A stretch of DNA of 61,850 nucleotides from an uncultured Pelagibacteraceae bacterium (GCA_902589305.1 CACISL010000005.1:1-61850), one strand, 5' to 3'. Numbered from the stretch's first letter, positions 28,501 through 37,236 are shown. The notes: a model not told the origin generated them from the sequence alone. Translations and numbers: made by a program.

Positions 28501-29505
28501 ATGGTCAAAGTAGGAATTAATGGTTTTGGTAGAATAGGGCGGCTTATCTTAAGAGCTTTATTAGAAAACTATAAAGGTAAAATTCAAGTAGTAGGCATTA
28601 ATGATCTTGGTTCTATAGAAGCCAACGCTCACCTAATTAAATTTGACAGTACACATGGTACATTAAATCATGAAGTAAAGACAACTAAAGAAGGTTTTCA
28701 AATAGGAGACCAAAATATCAAAGTTTTTGCAGAGAGAGATCCGTCTAAATTGCCTTGGGGAAAAATTGGAGCTGATGTTGTTTTAGAATGCACTGGCTTT
28801 TTTTTAGATAAAAAATCAGCTGGCAAACACATAGAGGCTGGCGCGAAAAAAGTAATAATTTCTGCCCCAGCAAAGGAAGTAGATTTTACTGTTGTTCAAG
28901 GAGTAAACAGCAAAGATTTGAAAAAAGAACATAATGTAATTTCTAATGGCTCTTGTACTACAAACTGCTTAGCACCTGTCGCAATGGTTTTAGAAAATAC
29001 TTTTGGTATTGAATATGGATATATGACAACTATTCATAGTTATACAGGAGATCAAAAACTTTTAGATACACTTCATAAAGATCTGAGAAGAGCAAGAGCG
29101 TCCGGAGATGCCATGATACCAACTTCTACTGGAGCAGCTAAAGCTATGAGTTTGGTATTACCAAGTTTAAAGGGAAAACTTGATGGCACTGCTATAAGAG
29201 TACCAACACCCAATGTTTCTTTAATTGATCTTACATTCGTCCCTAACAAAGAAGTTACATCTGAAAGTATAAATGATGCCATGAGTAAGGCAGCTAATGG
29301 ACCTTTAAAAGGAATATTAGCAACCAACTCAGCTCCATTAGTTTCAAAAGATTTTAATCACAACCCTCATAGTTCAATTTTTGATTTAACACAAACTCAG
29401 GTTATAAAAGGAAAATTTAGCAGAGTTCTCTCTTGGTATGATAACGAATGGGGATTTTCTAATAGGATGTGTGATACAGCTATTCAGATATCTGGATTAA
29501 TTTAA
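28501..29505 (+). CDS. gap: Glyceraldehyde-3-phosphate dehydrogenase
   Basis: Oxidises and phosphorylates glyceraldehyde 3-phosphate with NAD(P). The 334-residue protein opens with GINGFGRIGR and has catalytic C152 in SNGSCTTNC (most homologues read SNAS; the change is one residue before the serine) and the late SWYDNEWGFSNRM. It starts four bases after the DUF2160 gene, so it may be co-transcribed with glycerol uptake, which feeds this step through triose phosphates. Its stop overlaps the small convergent gene by four bases. Confidence 0.97.
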   Translation: MVKVGINGFGRIGRLILRALLENYKGKIQVVGINDLGSIEANAHLIKFDSTHGTLNHEVKTTKEGFQIGDQNIKVFAERDPSKLPWGKIGADVVLECTGFFLDKKSAGKHIEAGAKKVIISAPAKEVDFTVVQGVNSKDLKKEHNVISNGSCTTNCLAPVAMVLENTFGIEYGYMTTIHSYTGDQKLLDTLHKDLRRARASGDAMIPTSTGAAKAMSLVLPSLKGKLDGTAIRVPTPNVSLIDLTFVPNKEVTSESINDAMSKAANGPLKGILATNSAPLVSKDFNHNPHSSIFDLTQTQVIKGKFSRVLSWYDNEWGFSNRMCDTAIQISGLI

Positions 29506-29675
29506 TTTCTAGATTTCTCAGCTTCTTCAATTAATCTAAGCGTATTTTGGGGAATATTTGAATTATCAAATTTATTTGATGATTCTTTTAAAATTTTTTT
29601 ATTTTTCTCTTTACTTATATTTTCAAGATCATTTACTGCTGATAAAATTTCATCGATACTGTAATTATCGTCCAT
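29502..29675 (-). CDS. 57-residue unknown protein coupled to pyk
   Basis: The minus strand from 29675 reads MDDNYSIDEILSAVNDLE and continues to a TAA at 29504-29502. It is highly charged, probably helical, with no signal or membrane segment, ending IEEAEKSRN. The ATG shares one base with the pyk stop (TAATG), the same junction used by many clear genes in this window, and it fills the whole gap to gap. I do not recognise the family; the SIDEIL start loosely recalls the N terminus of PopZ-type proteins, which is not evidence of function. Confidence 0.7.
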   Translation of the reverse strand: MDDNYSIDEILSAVNDLENISKEKNKKILKESSNKFDNSNIPQNTLRLIEEAEKSRN

Positions 29676-31087
29676 TAAGTACCTACTTTATATAGTCTAA
29701 CCATATTAGTCATACCAGCTTTACCGAAAGGCAAACCTGCTGTAATAACTACAAAATCATTCTTTTTAACAAATTTTAATTTTTTTATAATCTCTTTTGA
29801 AATAGACATCATATCTTTCCATCCATTAGCATCTCTACTGTTTATAGATTGAACACCCCAAAGTAATGAAACTTGCCTACTTACATTTATATTTGGAGAA
29901 ATAGTTACTATTTTTGCTGCTGGACGCATAGCGGAAACAAGTTTCGCAGATTTTCCAGAATTTGAAAAAACAATTATAGCTTTAACGTCTGGGTTATAAG
30001 CCATATCTTTGACAGAGAGGAGAATAGATTTAACCGGATCTTTGTTTGTAATGATAGAATTTTTAAAATCTTCAATATGTTCTCTCTTATATTTTTCTGT
30101 AGATAGAATTGTTTGTGTCATAGTTGAAACAGCTTGAGTTGGAAATTTGCCAACTGCAGCTTCGGCAGACAACATTACAGTATCTGCACCTTGGAATATC
30201 GCTGTCGCAATATCATTTATTTCTGCTCTAGTTGCAGTGTTATTTTCAATCATACTTTCTAACATCTGTGTGGCGACAATTACAGATTTAGAAAATTGAG
30301 AACATTTTTTTATAAGACTTAATTGAACTTTTGGTACTTCGCTATGACCAATATCAATTGCCAAATCTCCTCGTGCAATCATTATTGAATCAGTATATTG
30401 AATAATTTTTTTAATATTTTTTAAAGCATGTTTATTTTCTATTTTAGAAATTATGCCCATATCTTTTTTAATTAATTTTCTTGTCTCAAGAATTAACTTT
30501 TCATTTTGTAAATAAGAAAGGGCAATCCAATTACATCCAAGTTTAATTGCGGTTTTAATATCCTTCTTATCTTTTACAGTAAGTTTATTGAAAGTTATAT
30601 CTAAATTTGGAACATGAAAACTTTTACTACTTTTAATTATACAATTTTGACTTCGACATTTTGTTATTACGGAATTTCCTCTTTTTCCAATTACAGAGAA
30701 TAGATATTTTCCGTCATCGATTAAAATTTTATTACCTTTTTTTAATTTTTTTATAATTTTTGGATAAGGAAAAGCCACTCTTTGTGAGTCTCCAGGTGTT
30801 TTTTTATTATCAAATATAAATTTTTGATTAAAACTAATTTTTTGATTTTCATTTTTAACTTTACCAATTCTTAGTTTTACGCCTTGTAGGTCTGCTATCA
30901 AAGATAATTTTTTTAAATTTTTTTTTTCTACTTTTCTTATCCGTGAGATTATTTTATTAATCCCATTTGTGTTATGACTAAAATTTATTCTAAATGCATC
31001 AACACCGAGATCTACAAGCTTTTTTAACTTATTTTCGCTATAAATTGCTGGTCCTAAAGTAGCTATAATTTTTGCTTTTTTTTCCAT
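29675..31087 (-). CDS. pyk: Pyruvate kinase
   Basis: Makes pyruvate and ATP from phosphoenolpyruvate. The 470 residues include KIIATLGPA at the N terminus, RINFSHN, the metal-binding glutamate in IISKIENK followed by IMIARGDLAIDIG, and TQMLESM. The usual catalytic elements are present. It diverges from pfk across 65 bases that hold an 8-bp inverted repeat, so the two irreversible glycolytic steps may share regulation. Some SAR11 strains are reported to lack pyruvate kinase, so its presence is informative about lineage. Confidence 0.97.
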   Translation of the reverse strand: MEKKAKIIATLGPAIYSENKLKKLVDLGVDAFRINFSHNTNGINKIISRIRKVEKKNLKKLSLIADLQGVKLRIGKVKNENQKISFNQKFIFDNKKTPGDSQRVAFPYPKIIKKLKKGNKILIDDGKYLFSVIGKRGNSVITKCRSQNCIIKSSKSFHVPNLDITFNKLTVKDKKDIKTAIKLGCNWIALSYLQNEKLILETRKLIKKDMGIISKIENKHALKNIKKIIQYTDSIMIARGDLAIDIGHSEVPKVQLSLIKKCSQFSKSVIVATQMLESMIENNTATRAEINDIATAIFQGADTVMLSAEAAVGKFPTQAVSTMTQTILSTEKYKREHIEDFKNSIITNKDPVKSILLSVKDMAYNPDVKAIIVFSNSGKSAKLVSAMRPAAKIVTISPNINVSRQVSLLWGVQSINSRDANGWKDMMSISKEIIKKLKFVKKNDFVVITAGLPFGKAGMTNMVRLYKVGT

Positions 31088-31123
31088 TAAGAGATTTTTA
31101 TGTTATAACACCACTTCTCTTAA
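31087..31123. repeat. Inverted repeat between pyk and pfk
   Basis: TTAAGAGA at 31087-31094 and TCTCTTAA at 31116-31123 are perfect 8-bp complements separated by 21 bases. The left arm touches the pyk start codon. It could be an operator for the divergent pair, or chance in AT-rich DNA. Confidence 0.4.
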
Positions 31124-31152
31124 AAAAGAATATTAAACAAAAAATAATTTAA

Positions 31153-32241
31153 ATGAGTAATAAAAAAATAGGAATTTTAACGAGCGGAGGCGATTGTGGT
31201 GGCCTTAATGCTGCAATTAGATCAATTTTTTTTAGAGCAAAAAATAAATATAAAATGGATGTATACGGAATAAGAGATGGTACTGCTGGCCTAATCAAAC
31301 GTCCAGTAGATGTTATACAACTAACTCATAAAACTTTTGGAGGATACTTATTAAGACAAGGAGGAACTTTTTTAGGATCTACTAATAAAGGCAATCCTTT
31401 TAAAATTCCTACAAGTAACGGTAAACATGTCGATAAATCGAAAGAAATTATAGAGGGATATCATTCAATGAAACTTGATGGCTTAATAATTATCGGGGGT
31501 GACGGCAGTATGCAAATTTTGAAAAAATTAGCTAAAGATGGTGATATGAAAATAGTAGCTATTCCAAAGACAATAGATAACGATGTAGGCGCAACCGAAA
31601 GTTCAATAGGTTTTCATACAGCGGTAGATGTTGCAACTCAAGCATTGGATAATTTACAATCTACAGCAGCTAGCCATAGAAGATCTATGATACTTGAGGT
31701 TATGGGTCGTGATGCAGGACATATCGCACTCAATGCGGGTATAGCAGGAGGTGCAGATATTATTTTAATTCCTGAAATAAACTATTCAATAAATGGAATT
31801 ATTAATAAACTTAATTCAATGAAAAAAAATGATATTCAACATTCATTAATTGTAGTCGCTGAGGCAGTTAAAAAAGAGGACGGTTCGAGAGTGGTTCACA
31901 AATATATGGACGGTGAACAAAGACTTGGCGGTATTGGAGATTACATAGCTCAGGAATTAATGAAGAAAACAGATGTTGAATGTAGAGTAACATCACTTGG
32001 TCACGTTCAAAGAGGAGCACCCCCAACAGCGAGTGATAGGATATTAGCTAGTGCTTTTGGAGTTTATGCTGTAGATTTACTAAACCAAAAAAAATTTGAT
32101 CGAATGGTTGCATGGAGAGACAGGAAAGTGGTTGATGTACCTATTGATGAAGGTATCAAAACATATAAAAATGTTGAAAGAAAAGACTCTTTAGTAGAAA
32201 CAGCCTTATCACTAGGAATTTATTTAGGAGATAATGTTTAA
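31153..32241 (+). CDS. pfk: 6-phosphofructokinase (Gly/Lys active-site type)
   Basis: Phosphorylates fructose 6-phosphate. The 362-residue protein has ILTSGGDCGGLNAAI at the N terminus, GGDGS at 115-119 and PKTIDND at 138-144 with catalytic D142. Glycine in GGDGS is the mark of ATP-dependent enzymes, whereas lysine in PKTIDND is shared with pyrophosphate enzymes; this Gly/Lys mix is known from ATP-dependent actinobacterial enzymes. ATP is therefore the likelier donor, without proof. It shares one base with the MhpD-like gene. Confidence 0.92.
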   Translation: MSNKKIGILTSGGDCGGLNAAIRSIFFRAKNKYKMDVYGIRDGTAGLIKRPVDVIQLTHKTFGGYLLRQGGTFLGSTNKGNPFKIPTSNGKHVDKSKEIIEGYHSMKLDGLIIIGGDGSMQILKKLAKDGDMKIVAIPKTIDNDVGATESSIGFHTAVDVATQALDNLQSTAASHRRSMILEVMGRDAGHIALNAGIAGGADIILIPEINYSINGIINKLNSMKKNDIQHSLIVVAEAVKKEDGSRVVHKYMDGEQRLGGIGDYIAQELMKKTDVECRVTSLGHVQRGAPPTASDRILASAFGVYAVDLLNQKKFDRMVAWRDRKVVDVPIDEGIKTYKNVERKDSLVETALSLGIYLGDNV

Positions 32242-33017
32242 TGAAAGATAAAAAATTAAATTTAGTTGCTAATAGACTTGTAAAAGCTTTTCTAAAAAAC
32301 AAAATTATAAATCCTATTCCAATTAAATACACAAAAAAACTTTCGAATGCTCAAAAATTTAGAAAATTATGTGAAAGTAAAATAAAAAAACCTATCATAG
32401 GATTTAAAGCAGGGGGGACGGGTATACCTGTTATAAAAAAACTTAAAGAAAAAGAACCTTTTTACGCATCGGTATATAAGCATAACGTACTAAAAAATAA
32501 TAAATCTGTAAAAACAAATAAATATACTTTAGGTATCGAACTTGAAGTTTGTTACCTGCTTAAAAAAAGTTTTTTTGATTTTAAAAAAAAAATATCAATT
32601 AACAATATAAAAAGATTTATAACTTATATTGCACCTTGTATTGAAGTGGTTGGTTATAGACAAAAGAAAAAAGGTATAAAGAGTTTTGGAGATCTATGTT
32701 CTGATTTTGGTGCAAATATAAAATTCATCATAGGTCCAAGAAAGAAATTTAGAAATGATAATGTCAGAAACTTAAAAACTAATATTTCTAATTCAAAGAT
32801 AAAACAATCCGTAAATGGGAACACTAATACAGTTTATATAAATCCAATGAATTCTTTATTGTTTGTTTTAAAAAAACTTCAAAAAGATAAAGTAAAACAT
32901 GGTAAAGATTTTTACGTTTTTACTGGCTCATCAGTAGGAGTTGTTCCAATTCTAAGTAAAGGCATCTACAAAGGAAAAATTGAAAAATTAGGATCTGTAA
33001 AAACTAAAATTAATTAG
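32241..33017 (+). CDS. MhpD/FAH-superfamily protein (2-oxopent-4-enoate hydratase or decarboxylase like)
   Basis: A 258-residue protein resembling the 2-keto-4-pentenoate hydratase branch of the fumarylacetoacetase superfamily. The order of elements matches: IIGFKAGGTG near residue 52, the metal-binding ExE pair E100 and E102 in GIELEV, E135 in APCIEVVGYR, a CSDFGANIKFIIG segment, and FVFTGSS-like VFTGSSVGVVPI near the C terminus. It is very lysine-rich. Relatives hydrate or decarboxylate 2-oxo acids in aromatic catabolism, but no such pathway is nearby. It is coupled to pfk by TAATG. The exact substrate is unknown. Confidence 0.72.
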   Translation: MKDKKLNLVANRLVKAFLKNKIINPIPIKYTKKLSNAQKFRKLCESKIKKPIIGFKAGGTGIPVIKKLKEKEPFYASVYKHNVLKNNKSVKTNKYTLGIELEVCYLLKKSFFDFKKKISINNIKRFITYIAPCIEVVGYRQKKKGIKSFGDLCSDFGANIKFIIGPRKKFRNDNVRNLKTNISNSKIKQSVNGNTNTVYINPMNSLLFVLKKLQKDKVKHGKDFYVFTGSSVGVVPILSKGIYKGKIEKLGSVKTKIN

Positions 33018-33225
33018 ACAATAAATAGCCACCAACTATTAAAATAACAATCCCTGAGATAAATTTAATATTCCTTAGAAATGATTCTTTTTTCTCGCTT
33101 CGAAACTTTCTTTTAGAAAGAAAATAAATATTTGTTTCAGCTTTATTTCTGAACTTAGGTCTTAATGGCGATGGAATTGATTTGTTTTCAATATTCTTGA
33201 ATTTTTTTGGATTGATTTGCAACAT
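33010..33225 (-). CDS. Small basic protein with C-terminal membrane anchor, unknown
   Basis: 71 residues: a strongly basic N-terminal 50 (many K and R, with SPLRPKFRNKAETNIYFLSK) and one hydrophobic segment (about 53-68, FISGIVILIVGGYLL) at the end. I recognise no family. It overlaps the convergent MhpD-like gene by eight bases, as other convergent pairs do here, and its start faces the Fur-controlled iron operon. Without it there would be an unusually long 337-base gap, which supports its being real. Confidence 0.55.
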   Translation of the reverse strand: MLQINPKKFKNIENKSIPSPLRPKFRNKAETNIYFLSKRKFRSEKKESFLRNIKFISGIVILIVGGYLLSN

Positions 33226-33291
33226 ACTTCTATTAACTCTATTTTACTAAAGTTATCAACAGATTATACCATCTAAGAGTGCGTCAATTAT

Positions 33292-33310
33292 GCAAATGAT
33301 AATCATTCTC
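33292..33310. promoter_or_regulatory. Fur box 1 upstream of the iron(III) transporter
   Basis: This 19-base site matches the classic Fur consensus at 16 of 19 positions by direct comparison, with the core AATGATAATCATT intact. It lies 27 bases upstream of an even better copy, in front of an iron ABC operon. Confidence 0.88.
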
Positions 33311-33318
33311 AATATATT

Positions 33319-33337
33319 GTAAATGATAATCATTATC
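33319..33337. promoter_or_regulatory. Fur box 2 upstream of the iron(III) transporter
   Basis: This site matches the Fur consensus at 17 of 19 positions and ends 17 bases before the start codon at 33355. The same core AATGATAATCATT recurs. Fe-Fur bound here would block transcription of the iron uptake operon. Confidence 0.9.
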
Positions 33338-33354
33338 AATAAACAGGAAAATAA

Positions 33355-34374
33355 ATGAAAAAAACACTTATAATTAGCTATCTATTTTTAGTTGCATTTG
33401 CAGGAAGTCTACTTGCAAACGAAGTAAATATATATAGCGCAAGGCATTATGACTCTGATGTACAACTTTATGAAAAGTTTACTGCTAAAACGGGAATAAA
33501 AGTAAACGTTGTATCAGGAAAGTCTGGTGCTTTAGAAAAAAGGATAATTGAAGAGGGTGCTGATAGTCAAGCAGATCTATACATTACAGCTGACGCTGGA
33601 AGACTAGGTGCTTTTGAAGCTAACCTTCAAGGAGGTCTTACTAGTGCGGCAATTAAATCTGCTGTTCCTAGTAATTTTAGAACATCAAAATGGACCGGTA
33701 TAGCGAAGAGAGCCAGAATTATATATTTTGCTCCAGAAAGAGTAAGCGGTGCTGAGTTAGCTGGTTTAACTTATGAAAGTTTAGCTGATCCAAAATGGAA
33801 AGGCAGACTAGTAATTAGAGCTTCAAACAATATTTACAATCAATCACTTGTAGCTTCATTAATTGAAAATAATGGAAAAGGTAAAATAGTTGATTGGTCA
33901 AAAGGTATGGTTTTAAATATGGCTAGATCACCCAAGGGAAATGATAGAGCCCAAATACTTGCTGTTGCAGCAGGAGAAGCTGATATAGCAGTAGCTAACA
34001 CTTATTACTTAGCACTTATGCTTTCTGGAAAAAAAGGACCAGAACAACAAGCAGCTGCAAAAAAAGTAAAACCTTTTTTTCCTAATCAAGATGGAAGAGG
34101 AACTCATATGAATATTAGTGGTGCAGGACTTGTAAGAGGTGCTCCAAATAAAGCTAATGCAATAAAATTAGTTGAGTTCTTATTGAGTGAGGAAGCTCAA
34201 AATCATATTGTAAATAATACTTTTGAGTATCCAATGATAAAAGGTGTGTCTCCACATCCACTTGTTGTAAATATGGGATTAGATTTTAAACAAGATCTAA
34301 AAACAAAAGTTGTCAATTACGGAAAAAGACAAGCAGATGCTTTAGAAGTAATGACAGCAGCAGGTTGGAAGTAG
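33355..34374 (+). CDS. fbpA: Iron(III) ABC transporter periplasmic binding protein (FbpA/FutA type)
   Basis: A 339-residue ferric iron-binding protein with a signal peptide (about residues 1-21, cleavage near LLA-NE). Iron-coordinating elements of the FutA/IdiA branch are visible: YSARHYDSD (H31, Y32) and the paired tyrosines Y217-Y218 in ANTYYLALM. Two Fur boxes precede it. A permease and an ATPase follow, completing the importer. The ribosome site AGGA is close before the ATG. Confidence 0.94.
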   Translation: MKKTLIISYLFLVAFAGSLLANEVNIYSARHYDSDVQLYEKFTAKTGIKVNVVSGKSGALEKRIIEEGADSQADLYITADAGRLGAFEANLQGGLTSAAIKSAVPSNFRTSKWTGIAKRARIIYFAPERVSGAELAGLTYESLADPKWKGRLVIRASNNIYNQSLVASLIENNGKGKIVDWSKGMVLNMARSPKGNDRAQILAVAAGEADIAVANTYYLALMLSGKKGPEQQAAAKKVKPFFPNQDGRGTHMNISGAGLVRGAPNKANAIKLVEFLLSEEAQNHIVNNTFEYPMIKGVSPHPLVVNMGLDFKQDLKTKVVNYGKRQADALEVMTAAGWK

Positions 34375-34432
34375 TTGTTAATTTTATGAGGCGAACAATA
34401 AAAAAAACTTTATATGAAAACAAAATTCATTT

Positions 34433-36049
34433 ATGACAAAATATAATATATGGTTTTTTGGATCACTAACTGTAGCTGCAGTGGTTGCTATGCCTATTAT
34501 TACAGTTTTTTTAAGCTTTTTTGACGAAACAAGTAATTATTTCTATATATTAAGAGAAACTTTTTTGCTTGATTATATTTTTAACTCAATAACAATCTTA
34601 TTATTTGTAATATTTTTTACTTTTATTCTTGGTATTTTTTCTGCATACTTTGTATCTTTTTACGATTTTCCTTTATCCAATTTTTTTAGTTGGGCGCTAA
34701 TCTTATCGTTCGCAGTTCCAGGTTATATTTATGCATTTTCAATAATTGCTTTTTTTGAAAATTATGGCACAGCTTTTTCATTATTAACATTTTTATTTGG
34801 TGAAAATAATTACAATCCCGCTATTCCAAAAATAGATGGATTAATTGGAGCTATAATATCTATATCGTTTTCTTTGTTTCCGTATGTTTATGTATTGACG
34901 AGAGCATCATTTTATTATCAATCGAATAATTATATTGAAGTAGGAAAAAATCTTGGTCTTTCGTCAAAGGAAACTTTTTTAAGAATAGTTTTGCCTTCAG
35001 CAAGACCAGCAATCATTGCAGGTTTAGCTTTAGTATCAATGGAATGCTTGTCAGATTTTGGAACTGTATCATTTTTTAGTGTGAATACATTGACTACTGG
35101 AATTTACAATTCGTGGCTGTCCTTTGATGACTTAAATACAGCCAATCAGATATCTTTTATATTACTTATTTTTATCCTCTTACTTTTTTCAATAGAAATT
35201 TATTCAAGACAAGAGGCAAAATATCATCAACCAGGCCGAGGTTTTAAGTCAATTTCTAAAATTAAATTAACTGGAAAAAAGTCTATAATTCCAGTTTCTG
35301 TTTGTTCTTTAATTTTTTTAATGAGTTTTATTTTTCCAGTTTCTCAAATGATTTATTGGACAGTGAAATTTCCAAAATATATTCAAGACATAAATATTTT
35401 TAAAATAAACTTTAATACTTTGATGCTAGTGGGTTTAGCTAGTGCCTTAATTGTAATTGTTTCTCTATTTATAAATTATGGAAGCAGAATATCAAAAAGC
35501 AAAATTCTAAATTACCTCACAACTTTTTCAATATCTGGGTATGCGATACCAGGAGTTATCTTAGCAGTTGCTTTTATTACTTTCTTTTCAAATTTAAGTG
35601 ATTTTTTTACAAATAATTTTAATTTTAAAAGCTCAAAAAGTTTATTTATTGGATCAATTTTTGGATTATTATTGGCATATTTTATAAGATTTTTTTCTTT
35701 ATCTTTTAATGGGATAAAATCAAGCTATGAAAAAATTAATAATTCAATTGATGAGAGCGCCTATCTTCTTGGTTACTCTAAGATAAGTACATTTTTAAAA
35801 ATCCATATTCCTTATTTAGGCACTAATATAATTTTGATAGTTTTGTTAATTTCTCTAGAGGTAATAAAAGAATTGCCCATGACAATGATTTTAAGACCTT
35901 TTAATTTCGAAACATTTGCTACTCAAGCTTATATTTACGCATCCCAAGATTTATTAGAAGCGGCAGCATTACCATCACTTTTTTTAATATTCTGGTCTAC
36001 AATTTTGATACTTCTTTCATCTAGATATATACTTTCAAAAAAAAATTAA
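34433..36049 (+). CDS. fbpB: Iron(III) ABC transporter fused permease (FbpB type)
   Basis: A 538-residue inner-membrane protein with about twelve hydrophobic segments, built of two permease halves in tandem. Each half has its own ATPase-coupling loop: EVGKNLGLSSKETFLRIVLP near residues 172-191 and DESAYLLGYSKISTFLKIHI near 441-460. Such duplicated permeases are the norm for FbpABC/FutABC. It begins 58 bases after fbpA and lies 13 bases before the ATPase gene. Confidence 0.93.
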   Translation: MTKYNIWFFGSLTVAAVVAMPIITVFLSFFDETSNYFYILRETFLLDYIFNSITILLFVIFFTFILGIFSAYFVSFYDFPLSNFFSWALILSFAVPGYIYAFSIIAFFENYGTAFSLLTFLFGENNYNPAIPKIDGLIGAIISISFSLFPYVYVLTRASFYYQSNNYIEVGKNLGLSSKETFLRIVLPSARPAIIAGLALVSMECLSDFGTVSFFSVNTLTTGIYNSWLSFDDLNTANQISFILLIFILLLFSIEIYSRQEAKYHQPGRGFKSISKIKLTGKKSIIPVSVCSLIFLMSFIFPVSQMIYWTVKFPKYIQDINIFKINFNTLMLVGLASALIVIVSLFINYGSRISKSKILNYLTTFSISGYAIPGVILAVAFITFFSNLSDFFTNNFNFKSSKSLFIGSIFGLLLAYFIRFFSLSFNGIKSSYEKINNSIDESAYLLGYSKISTFLKIHIPYLGTNIILIVLLISLEVIKELPMTMILRPFNFETFATQAYIYASQDLLEAAALPSLFLIFWSTILILLSSRYILSKKN

Positions 36050-36062
36050 TATAATCTATTAA

Positions 36063-37133
36063 ATGTCCAACAATTTTTTTGAGATTAAAAATGGTAATTT
36101 TACTGCGAGTGAAAAAAATAAAGTTAATAATGTAAATTTAGTTATAGAAAAACAGGGAGAGATTATCTCTTTGTTGGGTCCATCTGGTATCGGCAAAACT
36201 ACTATATTAAGAACAATTGCTGGTTTACAAAAACTTAGCGAAGGTAGAATTAAACTTAGAGATAAGATCTTAGCTTCTGACGAAATTCATATTGAGCCAG
36301 AAAAAAGAAATGTGGCTCTTTCTTTTCAAGATAATTCTCTTTTTCCTAATTATAAAGTCATTGATAATATAAACTTTGGGGAAAAAAGAACAAATGGCTA
36401 TGGATCAAGTGTAGATGTTAAAGAAATAATTGAAATATTAAGAATTGAACCTATATTGGAAAAATATCCTCATCAAATAAGTGCTGGGGAGGCACAACGG
36501 GTTTCATTAGCTAGATCATTAATGTCTAAACCTGATCTACTTTTGTTGGATGAACCATTCTCAAATATAGATCAAAGTTTAAAAGAAGAAATACAGGTGT
36601 CTGTAAAGAAGCTTTTAAAAAGAATTAATTTAACAACCATTATTGTGACACATGACTCATATGAAGCTTTTTCGATGGCTGATAAATGTGGAATTATTCT
36701 AGACCAAGAATTAAAGCAGTATGATGTACCTTATAATGTGCACCATGAACCAAATTCAATTGATGTTGCTAATTTTTTAAATAAAGGAATTTTTATTGAT
36801 GTTCAGGTAGTAGATAGTGAGTGTGCAGTTCATAGGCTTAAACATGAAGAACTAGGTGAAATAAGAGGGAAATTATCAAATAATTTTCCATCTGGATCAA
36901 AGGTTAAATTACTTTTACAGCCTGAGGACTTAATTCACGATGATCAAAGCAAACTAAAATTAGAAGTAGTTGACAGAAAATTTAGAGGAACAAATTTTAT
37001 TTATACTTTAAAGACTAAAAAAGGTGAGCATTTACCGGTATTTGTTCACTCCCATCACATTCATCAACACGAGAAGTCAGAACAATTCGGTGTTAAGTCA
37101 CCGATTTATATTGACCATCTAGTATGTTTTTAA
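36063..37133 (+). CDS. fbpC: Iron(III) ABC transporter ATPase (FbpC type)
   Basis: A 356-residue ABC ATPase: Walker A GPSGIGKT near residues 39-46, a signature that reads ISAGE in place of LSGGQ, Walker B LLLLDE followed by PFSNID, and switch histidine in VTHDSYEAF. The C-terminal TOBE-like domain is retained and ends with a histidine-rich stretch (VHSHHIHQHEKS). It ends the Fur-controlled operon, followed by tRNA-Arg. Confidence 0.93.
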   Translation: MSNNFFEIKNGNFTASEKNKVNNVNLVIEKQGEIISLLGPSGIGKTTILRTIAGLQKLSEGRIKLRDKILASDEIHIEPEKRNVALSFQDNSLFPNYKVIDNINFGEKRTNGYGSSVDVKEIIEILRIEPILEKYPHQISAGEAQRVSLARSLMSKPDLLLLDEPFSNIDQSLKEEIQVSVKKLLKRINLTTIIVTHDSYEAFSMADKCGIILDQELKQYDVPYNVHHEPNSIDVANFLNKGIFIDVQVVDSECAVHRLKHEELGEIRGKLSNNFPSGSKVKLLLQPEDLIHDDQSKLKLEVVDRKFRGTNFIYTLKTKKGEHLPVFVHSHHIHQHEKSEQFGVKSPIYIDHLVCF

Positions 37134-37150
37134 GTAAATATAATCATTTA

Positions 37151-37227
37151 GCGCCCTTAGCTCAGCTGGATAGAGCATCGGTTTTCTAAACCGAGGGTCG
37201 TAGGTTCGAATCCTTCAGGGCGCGCCA
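37151..37227 (+). tRNA. tRNA-Arg (anticodon TCT), CCA encoded
   Basis: Full cloverleaf: acceptor stem GCGCCCT / AGGGCGC, D arm AGCTCAGCTGGATAGAGC, anticodon stem TCGGT / ACCGA around loop TTTCTAA with TCT at 37185-37187, T arm with GGTTCGAATCC, discriminator G and encoded CCA. It reads AGA, the arginine codon seen almost everywhere in this window. Confidence 0.97.
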
Positions 37228-37236
37228 ATCAATATT

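Noticed and set aside
37151-37227. tRNA-Arg as an integration site for a mobile element
   Set aside because: No integrase, no duplicated tRNA end and no foreign-looking genes follow; galE and zapE match the local composition.
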